A DNA stretch of 64,000 nucleotides from Parietichytrium sp. I65-24A (GCA_012862575.1 BLSF01000076.1:116421-180420), one strand, 5' to 3'. Shown: positions 46,859 to 57,368, counted from the stretch's first letter. Notes: generated from the sequence alone by a model not told the origin. Translations and numbers: made by a program.

Positions 46859-47605
46859 ATGGCTCTTGCAGGCGGCGATGTCGATGTGGACATCAAGATG
46901 GTGGTTCCGAAAGGAGGGCAGGAAACGCAGAGCCAGAAGCGCGCGAGGGAATTGCGCGAGGCCGCTGAGGAGTGGGACGCCTATGCTGAAAATTGGGATA
47001 GCACGATGAACAAGAGGTTTAACAAAGAAGTGCGAAGAATTGCAATTGAGCTGCTCTCCAAGCGCGGTGGCCCCCCGGCAAAAATAATGGACTTTGGCGC
47101 AGGCACGGGGCTGCTGACAATGAAACTGATAAAGTCTTCTCTGGTGGAGAGCGTGGTGGCAGTGGACATCTCTCCACGGATGATAGAGCGGATCATTCTA
47201 AAGTCGAAACGCAAAAATCGTTATGGCTCAAAAGTGACAACCTGGTGTGGAGACGTCAACTCGCCGTCATTACCTGTCCAAGCAGAGAGCCTTGACATGA
47301 TTGTCAGCGCATCAGTCATGAACCTTTGCAGCGACTTGCCTACAACATTGGAAAGGTTTGCAGGGTTACTCAAACCTGGAGGGCTGGGCGTTCATTTTGT
47401 TTTTGACAAGCAGGAGTCAAAGACCCCAGAAGATACGAACGACTCGGAACCCACAAACACCAATGACGAACAGCTCTGTGCCGCAATGCAAGCTGCTGGA
47501 TTTGCAGTGGAGTCCCAGAAGCTCTTGAATGTACATTTCCACACCTTATTACCTTGCCTGAAGATGCAATGGCGCTACATAGTCACCCGGAAGCCTGAGA
47601 GCTGA
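46859..47605 (+). CDS. Class I SAM-dependent methyltransferase
   Basis: Protein of 248 residues from the ATG at 46859; the frame extends upstream only with non-ATG starts. Motif I for S-adenosylmethionine binding is KIMDFGAGTGLLTMKL (about 75-90). An acidic motif II follows (VVAVDISPRMIERI), then DMIVSASVMNLCSDLP as motif IV and LKPGGLGVHFVF as the post-motif strand. The N-terminal signature WDAYAENWDSTMNKRF is found in a group of small eukaryotic and bacterial methyltransferases of mostly unassigned substrate. The C-terminus ends MQWRYIVTRKPES, a normal last strand. Probably cytosolic; substrate unknown. Confidence 0.85.
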   Translation: MALAGGDVDVDIKMVVPKGGQETQSQKRARELREAAEEWDAYAENWDSTMNKRFNKEVRRIAIELLSKRGGPPAKIMDFGAGTGLLTMKLIKSSLVESVVAVDISPRMIERIILKSKRKNRYGSKVTTWCGDVNSPSLPVQAESLDMIVSASVMNLCSDLPTTLERFAGLLKPGGLGVHFVFDKQESKTPEDTNDSEPTNTNDEQLCAAMQAAGFAVESQKLLNVHFHTLLPCLKMQWRYIVTRKPES

Positions 47606-48410
47606 GGGTTTGGCTGTCTGCTCTTCGGCGCCATTTTCTAGCCAGAGGACATCGTCTTCAATTTTTCAGAACAGATTGGGTCCCATGCAACAGATCGGCG
47701 CTAATGCATGATGCCGATACATGACCGACAACCAGCAAGCAGCAGACACGCAATCCGTTCCTTGTACCGGTACGCCAATACCATGCACGATCATTGTTTT
47801 GATCTTGATCAGGATGGATTCAAAGTAATCTCGGTGCCAACTTGTCCGCTCAGCAATTTATTTTTTTGCCAGGCTGGCTACTGCGCATTATAATGAAAAC
47901 GCTAAAACTTCTTCGAGAGCGTTCGAGAAATTCCATCTTTTCTTTTCGTTCTCTAAAGCCCTTTAAAACTCTATCGGAGTCTCATCTCAATACGAACAAC
48001 AATCTTGTTGTTTTCACAGTCAATCAAAATTCATAATCCTTTAGGTCTCTGACATCTGACATGTGCATTCTCCGAGCCCACAGTCAATCTGTTTTAATTT
48101 GAAAACTGATTAATTATTTCGAGAATCAGGCATGTGCAGAATGTGCAGCAGACCTCCATTGTAGCGGTAGTTAGTTGGGACCATTTCGCATACTTGTGGT
48201 ATCTTTCGGTGTGTACACGCCCGTTACTCGTAACCGTCCTCGCGGACACTCAGAGCCCTGAGCAGACCTTGGGAAAGCGTTGGCTTCCTGCGTTCACGGG
48301 AACAACTGCTTGCAGCTGACACTGCTGGAAAGACAGTGAGTGCTTGGCGCGGGGCGAAGCGTCGTCTCTTGCTTGGAGTTCAGCCGTTGTGAGGAAGACT
48401 GTGGAGAACT
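47606..48410. other. Intergenic region
   Basis: Between two plus-strand genes; should hold the DnaJ promoter. Two CACAGTCAATC words occur at 48016 and 48079. No gene seen. Confidence 0.5.
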
Positions 48411-49778
48411 ATGCGACTGTATAGCCGAATTGCGATCATCTTGGCGCTGGCTGTGCTGCTGTTGGCCTCGTTTCAAGCAGCGGACGCGGCCAAGTCGAAG
48501 GACTACTACAAGATTCTCGGAGTCAAGCGTGGCGCCAGCGATAAGGAGCTCAAGGCTGCTTACCGCAAACTCGCGAAGAAGTACCATCCTGATCGTGTCA
48601 AGGACAAGTACAAGGATAAGGCTACCGAGAAGTTCACGGAAATCGCCAAGGCGTACGAGACTTTGTCGGACCCAGAAAAGAGACGGGTATATGACCAGGT
48701 CGGAGAGGAAGGCTTGAATGGCGGCAACACCGGCGCCAGGCAGCAGAGAGGCAGAGGGTTCAATACCGGTGGCGCTGGCGGCGGTGGCTTTAACTTTGGT
48801 GGTGGTGGCCCCGGCGGGGGATTCAATTTTGGCGGAGGCGGTGCTGGAGGGGCCGGATTTGGAGACATGTTTGGAGATATGTTTGGCAACATGTTCGGCG
48901 GCGGCGCCGGTGGTGCGCGACAACAAGGCGCAAGGCCTGGACAACAGCGGAAACCTCCCGTGGTGGATCTCTTTAGAGGGACCAAGGTGAGGGTCCTGAA
49001 AGGAGCCAGTGAGATCAAGAACAATATCTCCCCAGCAAACGTGAAGAATCGCATGTGGAGTGTTCTATTTTACAAAGGTGAGAACGAGAAGCTAAAGTCC
49101 ATGTTCACAGGGCTGGCCGACAGATATCTTGGCTCGGTGCAGGTCGCTGCGATTGACTGCGGAGCTACCGAGAACAAGAAAGCTTGCGACCATTTCGGGA
49201 AATCGGGCAAAGGCGCTGCTGTGAAGACGCCTTTCGTACGCATCATTTCCAAGGGCGACTCTAAACTTCTCGCCTCCAAAGACATTTCGGCAAAGTCAAT
49301 TTCAGGCGTGCTGGATAACCTGCTCTCTTTGACCGTGAAAACCATTTCCAGCAAAGAAGAAGCTGACGAATTTGGCAAGACATGCATTGCAGAGGGAATG
49401 CGGGCTTGCGTCGTCTTACTCTCCGAAAACAAAAAGTCTATTCCTACCATGTACTCCAAACTTGCTGCTGAGAATTTTGGAAAAATTCAGTTCGCATATT
49501 GGTACGCAGATTCCCGAGAGAAATGTATCGTCGCCTATGACCATCTGTTACTGAACAGTTCGCCTTCGGCCTCCTTGGACCAAGAGCCGCCGCTGCTCTT
49601 TAGCTACAAGACCGGTGCACTCTTGGATCGCACTAGTGTGGACAAGATGGTCTACGAGATAGAAAAGGCCCCAAGTGACGCAAAAGCGCTCAAGATCTAT
49701 GCAATGAAGCTCAACAGCGACTATTACATCGACCGGAGTGCAGCGAGACGGCGTGAGCTGAAAAAGGACGAGTTGTAA
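48411..49778 (+). CDS. ER-lumenal DnaJ protein with thioredoxin-like C-terminus and KDEL
   Basis: Co-chaperone of 455 residues. A signal peptide ([20 protein letters not shown], cleavage about residue 26) leads into a J domain (about 30-97) with the HPD triad at 59-61 in [11 protein letters not shown] glycine/phenylalanine-rich linker follows (about 101-195, [10 protein letters not shown]-type repeats with [12 protein letters not shown]). The C-terminal half has a thioredoxin-like fold pattern ([40 protein letters not shown]), but no CxxC redox pair is visible. The protein ends [10 protein letters not shown], so it carries a classical ER retrieval signal. It should stimulate a BiP-type Hsp70 in the ER lumen, with the thioredoxin-like part binding client rather than exchanging disulphides. 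Confidence 0.93.
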   Translation: MRLYSRIAIILALAVLLLASFQAADAAKSKDYYKILGVKRGASDKELKAAYRKLAKKYHPDRVKDKYKDKATEKFTEIAKAYETLSDPEKRRVYDQVGEEGLNGGNTGARQQRGRGFNTGGAGGGGFNFGGGGPGGGFNFGGGGAGGAGFGDMFGDMFGNMFGGGAGGARQQGARPGQQRKPPVVDLFRGTKVRVLKGASEIKNNISPANVKNRMWSVLFYKGENEKLKSMFTGLADRYLGSVQVAAIDCGATENKKACDHFGKSGKGAAVKTPFVRIISKGDSKLLASKDISAKSISGVLDNLLSLTVKTISSKEEADEFGKTCIAEGMRACVVLLSENKKSIPTMYSKLAAENFGKIQFAYWYADSREKCIVAYDHLLLNSSPSASLDQEPPLLFSYKTGALLDRTSVDKMVYEIEKAPSDAKALKIYAMKLNSDYYIDRSAARRRELKKDEL

Positions 49779-50008
49779 AATAACAAAAGTATGACCACTG
49801 TATTTCGCTGCCTTTGTTTTGCTTATGTTTGCATACGCTCCGAACGATTTTTTGTCAGAGTTTTTCACACGTGCAAGAGAGTTGGTTCTTTCTGATCACG
49901 AACGTTTAGGTTTTTTCCTTTATATATTTTGTAACTTAGAGCAGGTATCTGTACTTGGTATTCATTGACAAGTTAAAGCACAAACCAGGGCATGATTTGG
50001 AGCTACGA

Positions 50009-50577
50009 TCAGCATTTGGACTCCTCAAAGTCACGAGAGAGAATGAGAGCCTTGTTTCTGTCACAACGCGAAACCATAAAAGCGTTAGATCACAATTTAC
50101 GGCAGGGGCCTCTGTATTGGCATGTCCGTGTCACTTACCCCATCTTGAGGAAATTGTCTTTGCTCACCATACTGCTTTGAGCAAGGTCGTCAATCACCCG
50201 CTGGTCCACCCCGAGGGCAGCAAGAGCCTTTTTACAAGAGGCACCATCGATCTCGCCCGTTCTGTTTCGATCATACATGTTGAAGAGCGTCTCCAGGTCC
50301 TGCGCATTAAAGATGCTGCTCTGCTCGTTCTGAGACTTTTTCGTCTTGATCTCCTTCAGCTTGAGCAAGATGAACTGATCAACATCCTTGGGCCGTTCAA
50401 AGAGAAGTGCAGACCCAAGCTCCTGAGCAACACAACACCGTCAGCAACGAGATCCAGCCACGCACCACGGTGCGCCTTGGAAAACACCCCACTCACCTGA
50501 AACAGCTTGTCAATATTGTGGCGCTTCAAATATTCGCGGGCCACATCCCTCGGGTCGTCCCTTTTCAGCTCCTCCAT
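50009..50577 (-). CDS. EFCAB10-like EF-hand protein, three exons
   Basis: Reconstructed exons: 50497-50577, 50139-50422 and 50009-50057, giving 137 residues in frame. Introns are 74 and 81 bases with GTGAGT and GTAAGT donors and TTGCTCAG and TGTGACAG acceptors. Without splicing the middle exon runs straight into TAA two codons after KMG. The N-terminus AREYLKRHNIDKLFQ, continuing ELGSALLFERPKDVDQFIL, is a RIIa/Dpy-30-like dimerisation helix pair. An EF-hand-like loop follows (LETLFNMYDRNRTGEIDG, with calcium-ligand spacing D-R-N-R-T-G-E-I). This arrangement matches EF-hand domain protein 10, known from ciliated organisms. The start at 50577 (MEELKRDD) is chosen by similarity; the frame is open further upstream. 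The last 16-residue exon is the least certain part. Confidence 0.75.
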
Positions 50578-50906
50578 CTTGTAAGCTCTTTCCAATCTTC
50601 TTCCAGAAATCGCGACTCCAACCACTTTCTTTCCTCCAGTCGCTCTCTTTCTCTCCTTCGCGCTTTCCAATCAATTGCCGCAGCGCACATCATATGCCAT
50701 AGCTTTCGCAACGAACGCATAGTATGCACCCGTGCGCAGACCGTTGGAATCATTACGGGGGGGCTTTGATAGACTCATGGTAGAAATAGGTTAACCGACT
50801 CCCCCGCAATTACACCTGTTAAAATTCTTTATTTTCTTGCTCTCCACAACCCTTTTTTTCACGACTGTGGAACCTGTGAAATAGCAATCAATCATTCAAA
50901 ACAATC

Positions 50907-50942
<36 letters not shown>

Positions 50943-51343
50943 CAAACTTCAATCAAAAGTCAGAGGGTCGCCTGCATGTCGGCAAACAACCCGATACATG
51001 CGCGAAGGCACTCAACTCGTTCACACTGTGGATCTGGGTGTTTCGATGGGCTTGTAACGATTCATTCATAGCTGAAAGACATGTACCAAGTACCTTGCCA
51101 AGTGCACTCCAAGTGGGATGAGGAGTTGCGTTTACTAGCACCAAGGAATGAATGAATGTTTGCCTTGTACAGTAGCCCAGTTTTCATTTGAGCAAAGTGG
51201 TTGCCGAGAAGGGACAGAGTAGCAGGCGCATCTGTCTTCCAGTCAGCGTCAGAGAGCCCCGTATCGGTGTTCGGGGGCTGCGCATCGGGAGGGCGAGGCA
51301 GAGCCAGAGCCAGAGCTCTGGAGAGCGAGAGAGAGCAACGGGG
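50578..51343. other. Divergent intergenic region
   Basis: Between the EFCAB10-like (minus) and unknown membrane protein (plus) genes. Contains the AATC microsatellite; no gene seen. Confidence 0.5.
50905..50942. repeat. CAAT tetranucleotide microsatellite
   Basis: About nine copies of a 4-base unit (TCAA). Confidence 0.9.
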
Positions 51344-52207
51344 ATGGCAGCTGAGGCAGAGAAGGACGTGGTTTCCCGGTGCCGCAAATGCTTGAGCGAG
51401 TTTGAAACAGTACGAGAGGACGATTGCAGTGTGGAGAACGTTCGATTATTCGAGGACTGTGTGGACTGGTTGACAGGGTCAAATGTTGCAGAATGCGGTG
51501 AAAGTGGGAGCGAGTGCCAGTGTTGTCAAGTTTTGTCCACAGTGGCGGTGCTCCTCTCCAGTCACATTCAGAAGGTCTCCGTTGCGAGCTGGCCTCATCT
51601 ATGCAAGGTGCCAGAAGCTATTGCCTCCACAGGCTCCCACGCGCTTATGGCAAGCTGCTTGATATCATGCGCTCTGCTTAAATACTGTAACAGCAAGGAA
51701 GTTGCTTTCCTCATCGGTGAAGCGAAGGCGAGGGATCTTCTTGAACAGTGCCTTGTTTCTCTGGCTCAAGTAAAGCCTCAAGTTCACGAAAAAGCGTGGA
51801 TTCCCCAAGCGGAAGCTTGTCGAAGGACGATTGACAGGAGTAACAAGCGCACCGTCGTTGCCAAAGTTGCACAGACAATGGGGACGGACCCGAAAACATT
51901 TGTTTCTTGCGTGATGTTTCCTTTGTTCGTCGCCGTGATGGGTTTGGTGCTGGCGTTGTCGTCATGGCAAAACGATGAACAAACTCGTTCCCCACCCCTC
52001 GAAGTTTCACAGAACTTTGTCCAAGGAAAAATGGTCAAATACTCACCAATTATGTTGTTAGTCGTTTACATGCTAAACGGTGTCTCAAAGAGCGCAGGCC
52101 GGGGCCAAAAGTTGACCGTGAGAATGATAGAAAGCATGCTGCACAACACAATAGAGGCATGTCAGCAAGCAAATGACAACTATTACGAAGGACCAGCGGA
52201 GCACTAA
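51344..52207 (+). CDS. Predicted membrane protein of unknown function
   Basis: Protein of 287 residues from the ATG at 51344 (MAAEAEKDVV); the frame upstream lacks an ATG. The N-terminal half is cysteine-rich (RCRKCLSEFE; ECGESGSECQCCQ), mostly helical, possibly zinc- or disulphide-stabilised. A strong membrane segment lies at about 186-208 (FVSCVMFPLFVAVMGLVLAL) and a weaker one at about 238-255 (YSPIMLLVVYMLNGVSK). No family recognised. Reality is supported by length, uniform codon look and a position typical of this window, converging with the next gene (137 bases between stops). Confidence 0.65.
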   Translation: MAAEAEKDVVSRCRKCLSEFETVREDDCSVENVRLFEDCVDWLTGSNVAECGESGSECQCCQVLSTVAVLLSSHIQKVSVASWPHLCKVPEAIASTGSHALMASCLISCALLKYCNSKEVAFLIGEAKARDLLEQCLVSLAQVKPQVHEKAWIPQAEACRRTIDRSNKRTVVAKVAQTMGTDPKTFVSCVMFPLFVAVMGLVLALSSWQNDEQTRSPPLEVSQNFVQGKMVKYSPIMLLVVYMLNGVSKSAGRGQKLTVRMIESMLHNTIEACQQANDNYYEGPAEH

Positions 52208-52344
52208 TTTGCCAGAAATAGCTGTTCAGCAAAATCCTCTTAAACTTTAATGAAACAAAAGGTCAACGAATCAATAATTTACAATGGGTCGACAAAGGCA
52301 AAAGTCTCTGAAGAGATTCTACCTCTTTCATCATGCGCCATCTC

Positions 52345-54087
52345 TCATGAGTCGAGCAACGGCGAAGCTTCAAAGCTGTCGTGCGACTGTTGTTTGTAGT
52401 GATGGCCTACAATTCGACGAGCGCTATCGGTAAGATCAGAGACGAACTCGCTCTTTACCGGCTCCTTGCCACCACTTGTGCCATCATCTTCCCGACCGTC
52501 GTCATCCTCATCAACAGGCTTGGGTGCGGACTTGGCATTTAGCACCCCGCCGGCGGAGATTCGATCGAGCACATTCATAACGACCCCAGCCAAGACTCCG
52601 GTCAAAGCAAGTGAAAAGAACAGAATTTCAACGCCGTAAAACGATCCAGAATGTGACCGGATTGAGCCAACGCCTAAAGGAACAAGTGAAAGCCCCAGGT
52701 TCTGAATGCTCGTCACCAAACCGTACGCAAGGCCTACCTCCTTTTCCGGGATAATGAGTGGGATGGATGGCCAAAGGGCTGCGGCGTAAACCGCATAGGC
52801 ACATCCTTGCAGAACAAGCATTGGGATTGGGGTGATCGCTGTAGTCCACGCAAAGAGCCCGTGAACGACGCCCAGGCAGGTCGCAGATAAAAGTGCAAGC
52901 CACGCGCGACCACCGAGCTGATCGATGAAGAAGCCCAAAAACGGAACAGTAACTCCGCTGATTGCGTACGGTATTGCCATAAGCTTGGACGCCTCCTGTT
53001 CCGCATCTGCATGAGCGGAGCAAGTGATGCCTCCGTCAGGGCAGCACGACCCACCGCAGAGACGCTCTATCAAAAAAGCGCTCGAAATTGAATTCCAAGG
53101 AATAACGATTCCGTACACTGCTACGCAGGACAAGCATATCCAGTAATAAAGTGCTGGGAATCGAAGCACAGACGTCCAAGGTGCTATGTCAGACTCAACA
53201 GAGACGGCCTCGGCGTCCGAAAAAGATGCCTTCTTGCCTCTAAATTCATCGCGCCTTCTGTCGAGAACATAGCAGGCATATGAAGCTGCTAAACCGCCGA
53301 CCAGCAAAAATCCCGCAAAGGCAAACGAAAATGTCAGACTCACAGAGGAAGCTAGCGGGTTGGAGGCCACGTCGTTAATGACTGATCCCAGGCGCGATAT
53401 AGAGAGGCTGAGACCCATGGCTAACGCAACCTGGCTCCCGGCGAACCAGGATGCCAGGAGCGCGGACACCCCCACACACAAAGACTCGCTTCCAATCCCA
53501 AAGACTGTGCGCCCAACCAACACCACATACATTCCTTTGCTCGCCGTCCCCAGAACCACGAACAGCTGCCCGAGGACGAGCAAGCTGGCAAACACCATAT
53601 TCATCTTGGCGGCCCCGAATCTGGAAACCAGGTACCCGCCCACAAACGGCAAAACGACGTTCGGCACGCTGTACAAGCTATATTGCAGGCCAAAAAACAT
53701 CTCAAACTGAATCGCTTCTGACCCTTCATAGTGCGCCTTCAGTCTGTCATGCACCGCCGAGGGGACGTCCACCGCATAGTAGCTGCTAAACAGCACGAAC
53801 GACCCAAGCGCCAGCACGAGCCACTTCTCCAACGCCATGTCTCTCCAAAGCTTGTCACTTTCCGCCAATCTCCTCGGCGTTATGTATGCCTCCTGCAAAC
53901 GCTGCAACGGCAGGGGAGCCTCAACAAGCCAACCTCCACCGACCTCAAATTGCCGGCGCAAGGCTTGCTGCGGTGAGTGGGAGCTGACTGCGGCTCTCGT
54001 CTTGGCCGCCGCTTCCTTCGTGGAGACCTCACCTCCCGTCTCCGTCTCACAGTCAGTCAGATGCTCTCTGTCAGTCAAGTTATACAT
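52345..54087 (-). CDS. MFS transporter, MFSD1-like (lysosomal type)
   Basis: Protein of 580 residues with a 90-residue cytosolic N-terminus and about 12 membrane helices in two halves split by a charged loop near 285-315. Segments characteristic of the MFSD1 group are visible: YSVPNVVLPFVGGYLVSRFG in the first half; PYAISGVTVPFLGFFID, WPSIPLIIPEKEVGLAYGLV and TSIQNLGLSLVPLGVG in the second. A cysteine-containing lumenal loop (CGGSCCPDGGITC) lies at about 344-356. The tail ends EASPLLDS, an acidic dileucine (ExxxLL) sorting signal for lysosomes/vacuoles. Vertebrate MFSD1 exports dipeptides from lysosomes; the substrate here is inferred only. The start is the ATG at 54087. Confidence 0.88.
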   Translation of the reverse strand: MYNLTDREHLTDCETETGGEVSTKEAAAKTRAAVSSHSPQQALRRQFEVGGGWLVEAPLPLQRLQEAYITPRRLAESDKLWRDMALEKWLVLALGSFVLFSSYYAVDVPSAVHDRLKAHYEGSEAIQFEMFFGLQYSLYSVPNVVLPFVGGYLVSRFGAAKMNMVFASLLVLGQLFVVLGTASKGMYVVLVGRTVFGIGSESLCVGVSALLASWFAGSQVALAMGLSLSISRLGSVINDVASNPLASSVSLTFSFAFAGFLLVGGLAASYACYVLDRRRDEFRGKKASFSDAEAVSVESDIAPWTSVLRFPALYYWICLSCVAVYGIVIPWNSISSAFLIERLCGGSCCPDGGITCSAHADAEQEASKLMAIPYAISGVTVPFLGFFIDQLGGRAWLALLSATCLGVVHGLFAWTTAITPIPMLVLQGCAYAVYAAALWPSIPLIIPEKEVGLAYGLVTSIQNLGLSLVPLGVGSIRSHSGSFYGVEILFFSLALTGVLAGVVMNVLDRISAGGVLNAKSAPKPVDEDDDGREDDGTSGGKEPVKSEFVSDLTDSARRIVGHHYKQQSHDSFEASPLLDS

Positions 54088-54524
54088 GCGAATGGTGTAT
54101 TTGGAAGAGATGAATGAGTCATAATGAGTCTGTGTTCACTGACAGAATGAATGACTAACAGTAAGTTAAAAGACGAAGAGATGGGACAGCTAGCTGACTT
54201 AGCTGACTTGTTTGTTGTTGTCCATCGTGCTCATCAGCTCAGCTTAGGCTCAGCTAAAAGCGCAACTAACAAATCCTTTCGTTTCGATAGTTTCGATGAT
54301 CGTCGAGAGATGAGTCGTAGGAAATGGAGGGGTTTCGGACGATAGGAGCGTCGTTTGTTGCAGTGCTATCTCGAGCGCAAAATCGGAGCTGCCCGTGGGC
54401 TCGAGATGAATGTGCGGAAGGCTTCACTGTCAGTCAAGAATGTATTTATTTCTCTGAAGATCGGATTTGGTATCAAAATGTACGAGAGATAAAATGTACC
54501 GAGACGATGGTGCACGATAGCCAA

Positions 54525-55287
54525 TTAATGCTTTGGCTGCGCAAGAATGAAGACCGTGAGGCCGGTGATACAGCAGACGACGAGGCCGTACGAGTTGGCC
54601 ACGTAGCAAATGTTGGTGGCTTCGCCCTTGGCATTGTTGCAGTGCTTCTGGAAAGTCATTTTCTCCAACACTCCCATGCATATCGTGGCTGTCACCAGCA
54701 CTCCCAAGATAATCATTCCAGCTTTAGCGTGGTGGCCCACGAATGCGGCACGGGTAGAGTCTCCGAATTTTGGGTACAGAAACGCCATGAAGCCGAGAGC
54801 ATACTGCCCGAAAAAGACAATCACAGTTCCCAGCCCGACCCAGCTGTGTAGGGAGTACATGTTTGGAATCGCCGGCTTGGACTCATTGTGAAAACGAAAA
54901 ACTGCCACCAGGCCGATGACGACCGACACGAGAGCCACGGAATGCAGGATTACGTGTATGATCTTGCGGTGTGGCCTCTCGACTGCGGTCAGCCATCGAT
55001 AGACCACCGCGGACTCAGAAAAGCAAATGACCAATCCGAGAGTCATGAAGACAGGATGCCAACTAAACACGGCCCCATTTCCCTCTTCCCAGCTAAATCC
55101 GTTATCCATGCGGAACCACGACACCACAAGCCCAAGCGCAAGAGCATTGAGTACCTGCAAACATGTCACGAGCATCGTTAGACCTTGTTGCAAGGAGGTC
55201 CAGAGAATGGCAATAGTCATGAACTCACGTGAATTCCGATCGCTCCGAAGCGCACGACTTTATCGTCGCCGCGTCTTCTCGACGCCG
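54525..55287 (-). CDS. Cytochrome b561, 5' end unresolved
   Basis: Two-haem transmembrane ascorbate-dependent electron carrier. The main exon 54525-55154 encodes 209 residues. It is joined over a 74-base intron (55155-55228; GTGAGT donor, TTTGCAG acceptor) to an upstream exon ending DDKVVRFGAIGIH, which completes the first membrane helix (FGAIGIHVLNALALGLVVSW). The six-helix core shows the expected histidines: FSWHPVFMTLG, HRKIIHVILHS, MYSLHSWVGLG and GHHAKAGMI. The true start is unclear. The frame of the upstream exon has no ATG before a stop, so at least one more 5' exon is required; a candidate is 55435-55483 (MLEGSEDTLPILGGAQ) joined at 55287, which keeps frame. An alternative acceptor at 55357 leads to a stop. 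The 5' boundary given is therefore tentative. Confidence 0.8.
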
Positions 55288-56343
55288 CTATCCACCACCA
55301 TTCCGCACCCCCAGTTCACGTTTGCGAAACGCCACGAGAGCATCGTCAGTGCGTCAGCTTCAGTACTTTTGCACTTTGTGACCTTTCCCCGCCCCCCACA
55401 CGACCAGACGACCCCACGTCCTCAAGCAACTCACATTGGGCGCCGCCCAGGATGGGCAAGGTGTCCTCGCTCCCCTCGAGCATTTTCGCGTTGTAAATGA
55501 ACTCTGCGTCTGCCGCGCTCTCCAACTCGCATACAATAGTGGCGGCTCCGGTGCAGGTTTCGCCGCTTCGGAGCTGGGCTTGCTGTCTGCTGGAGCTCGG
55601 CCGGCTCTCGTGCACGCAAAGTGCGAGGTGGCTTTGGTCTTGGCGGAATATGCCTGTCGATGGCGTTGACACTATTGAAAACTCCGCGTCGCGTGACTTT
55701 GGCCGGAGCATCTGCGTTGAAAATGAAGCACACGAGGCTGGCTGGCTTGCTGGCTGGCGGCAGAAAGAGGGAGACACTGAGATCATTCAGAACATTGATT
55801 GATTGACTGTGAGTGTTCACTGACATGTGAATACGTCCACAACTATCCACAGTGAGGCTTTGGCTAGGCCGCTCTATCCATCCATGGCAGGTTTTGTACC
55901 TGTATGTGGTGCATTAACCGGTACCGGTACTCGAGTCTCCGTCAGTACCGGTACTGACAGTGAGTACACATGTGTTTTGAGTGTTTTGATGGGCTTCGAG
56001 GCGCGTTTATCTGCCGCAGCAGCGCTTTCTTGCGCCGAGCTCTGTTTTCAAGGACTCTATGCTGGGACCACGAGAGTGGGATGTGGCAGGGCTGATAGGG
56101 TTGGTTTTAAGGGTCATTTTCTACGAAGAGGAGTTTCGCTAAATTGGGTTTTACGTCTCTTGATTGATCTTGTTGATAGTAGGCTGAGAAAGCATAGAGC
56201 CTGGACGAAGGTCATTGCTTTCTTGTTGCTCTTGTGAATGCTCTCTTTCTCCCCTCCATTGTTCCGCTGCACTGTGAAAGTTTTCATTGGCCCACGACAA
56301 AAGTGTCGCAAACACAAAGCAGGACAATTTTCATTTCATTGTA
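55288..56343. other. Intergenic region with possible 5' exon of the b561 gene
   Basis: A minus-strand frame at about 55435-55550 (reading ...ESAADAEFIYNAKMLEGSED) has exon-like composition and a GTGAGT donor at 55434, but its connection is not settled. Around 55915-55975 there is a cluster of ACCGGTACCGGTAC and AGTACCGGTACT palindromes. No further gene seen. Confidence 0.4.
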
Positions 56344-56995
56344 TTAATTCTGCTTATTCTGATCGACGACTTTAGCGATCAATGATTGGAGTTTGTTTTC
56401 GTCCGCGCCAGTAACGCTGTCAACGACTGTTCCTTTAATCCGCAGCTGGAATGTAGGCATTGCAGCGATGCCGCACTTGGCGGAAACAGAGTCTAGCTCG
56501 TCCACATCAACACTGATAAACTTGACGATGTTTTCCTCGGCGTTGACCTCTTTGCAAAGGTTTTCCACGAAAGGCTTGATCGCTTTACAAGGCTTGCACC
56601 AGGATGCTGTGAATTTCACGAGAATTGGCCGCCCTTGGTTGCTCAGCTCCTCCAGCTCTTCCCAGCGCTCCACAGTTTCCACATCTTCGACCTCTTTCGT
56701 ATCCGTGTCCCACTTGGCCGTCTTTTCCACCGGCACAGAACTACTCTGTGGAACTCCAGTCCACCATGCCAGAACTGTGCTCTTGATCCTCACCCAGAGC
56801 GCCAGGATCACTGGCAGCAGCGCATAGATGGGAATGCACACCGGACCAAGACAAATCTGCAGAGCGCCGCCCCAACAACGCAGCGAAAGGTCAGACCACC
56901 GACTACAACACAAGTCAACCAAACACGCCGCCCGTTGCGCGCCGAGAGTCTCAAACGGAGCAGCAGACAGCCAGCTTGTTACTTACCACCACCAT
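56344..56995 (-). CDS. Membrane-anchored thioredoxin-domain protein, 9-base first exon
   Basis: Exon 1 (56987-56995) is just ATGGTGGTG. A 130-base intron (56857-56986; GTAAGT donor, CTCTGCAG acceptor) leads to exon 2 (56344-56856). The spliced protein is 173 residues and begins MVVICLGPVCIPIYALLPVI, a hydrophobic anchor with paired cysteines that recalls small UPF0729-type membrane proteins. A thioredoxin domain occupies about 70-170, with active site WCKPCKAIKPF (CKPC instead of the usual CGPC) and the cis-proline strand MPTFQLRIKG. Both redox cysteines are present, so it is probably an active membrane-tethered disulphide reductase or oxidase facing an unknown side. The unspliced frame would give a longer, unlikely N-terminus. 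Confidence 0.82.
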
Positions 56996-57332
56996 TTCGC
57001 CCTCTCCTCAGCCGATTCACAATGCGTTGCGCAATGCAAAATTCAAAAACGCTCTCGCTCACCGGATTCTCGTAGCGCCACCGTCCCCGCCGAGCCCACT
57101 TTCTTCGCGGACGACGAGTCTTCTCACTTCCCCTATGGAAGTATAAGCTCGGGTATTTTACTTTCTCACACTTTTCACTGTTCTGTTGAGTCTGTTACTG
57201 TTCTGGTTGATAGCACTCTCGCTACCGGTATTGACTTGAAACTGCGATGAAGCATGTGCTCACGAGTGTTGGAGAAAGGAGAGAAAGGGCAAATGACGTG
57301 GCTCTGGGTTGACAGATGTGGTTCCAAACCGC

Positions 57333-57368
<36 letters not shown>

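Noticed and set aside
49955-50500. 181-codon plus-strand open frame over the EFCAB10-like gene
   Set aside because: Antisense to spliced exons with clear domain content; no motif of its own.
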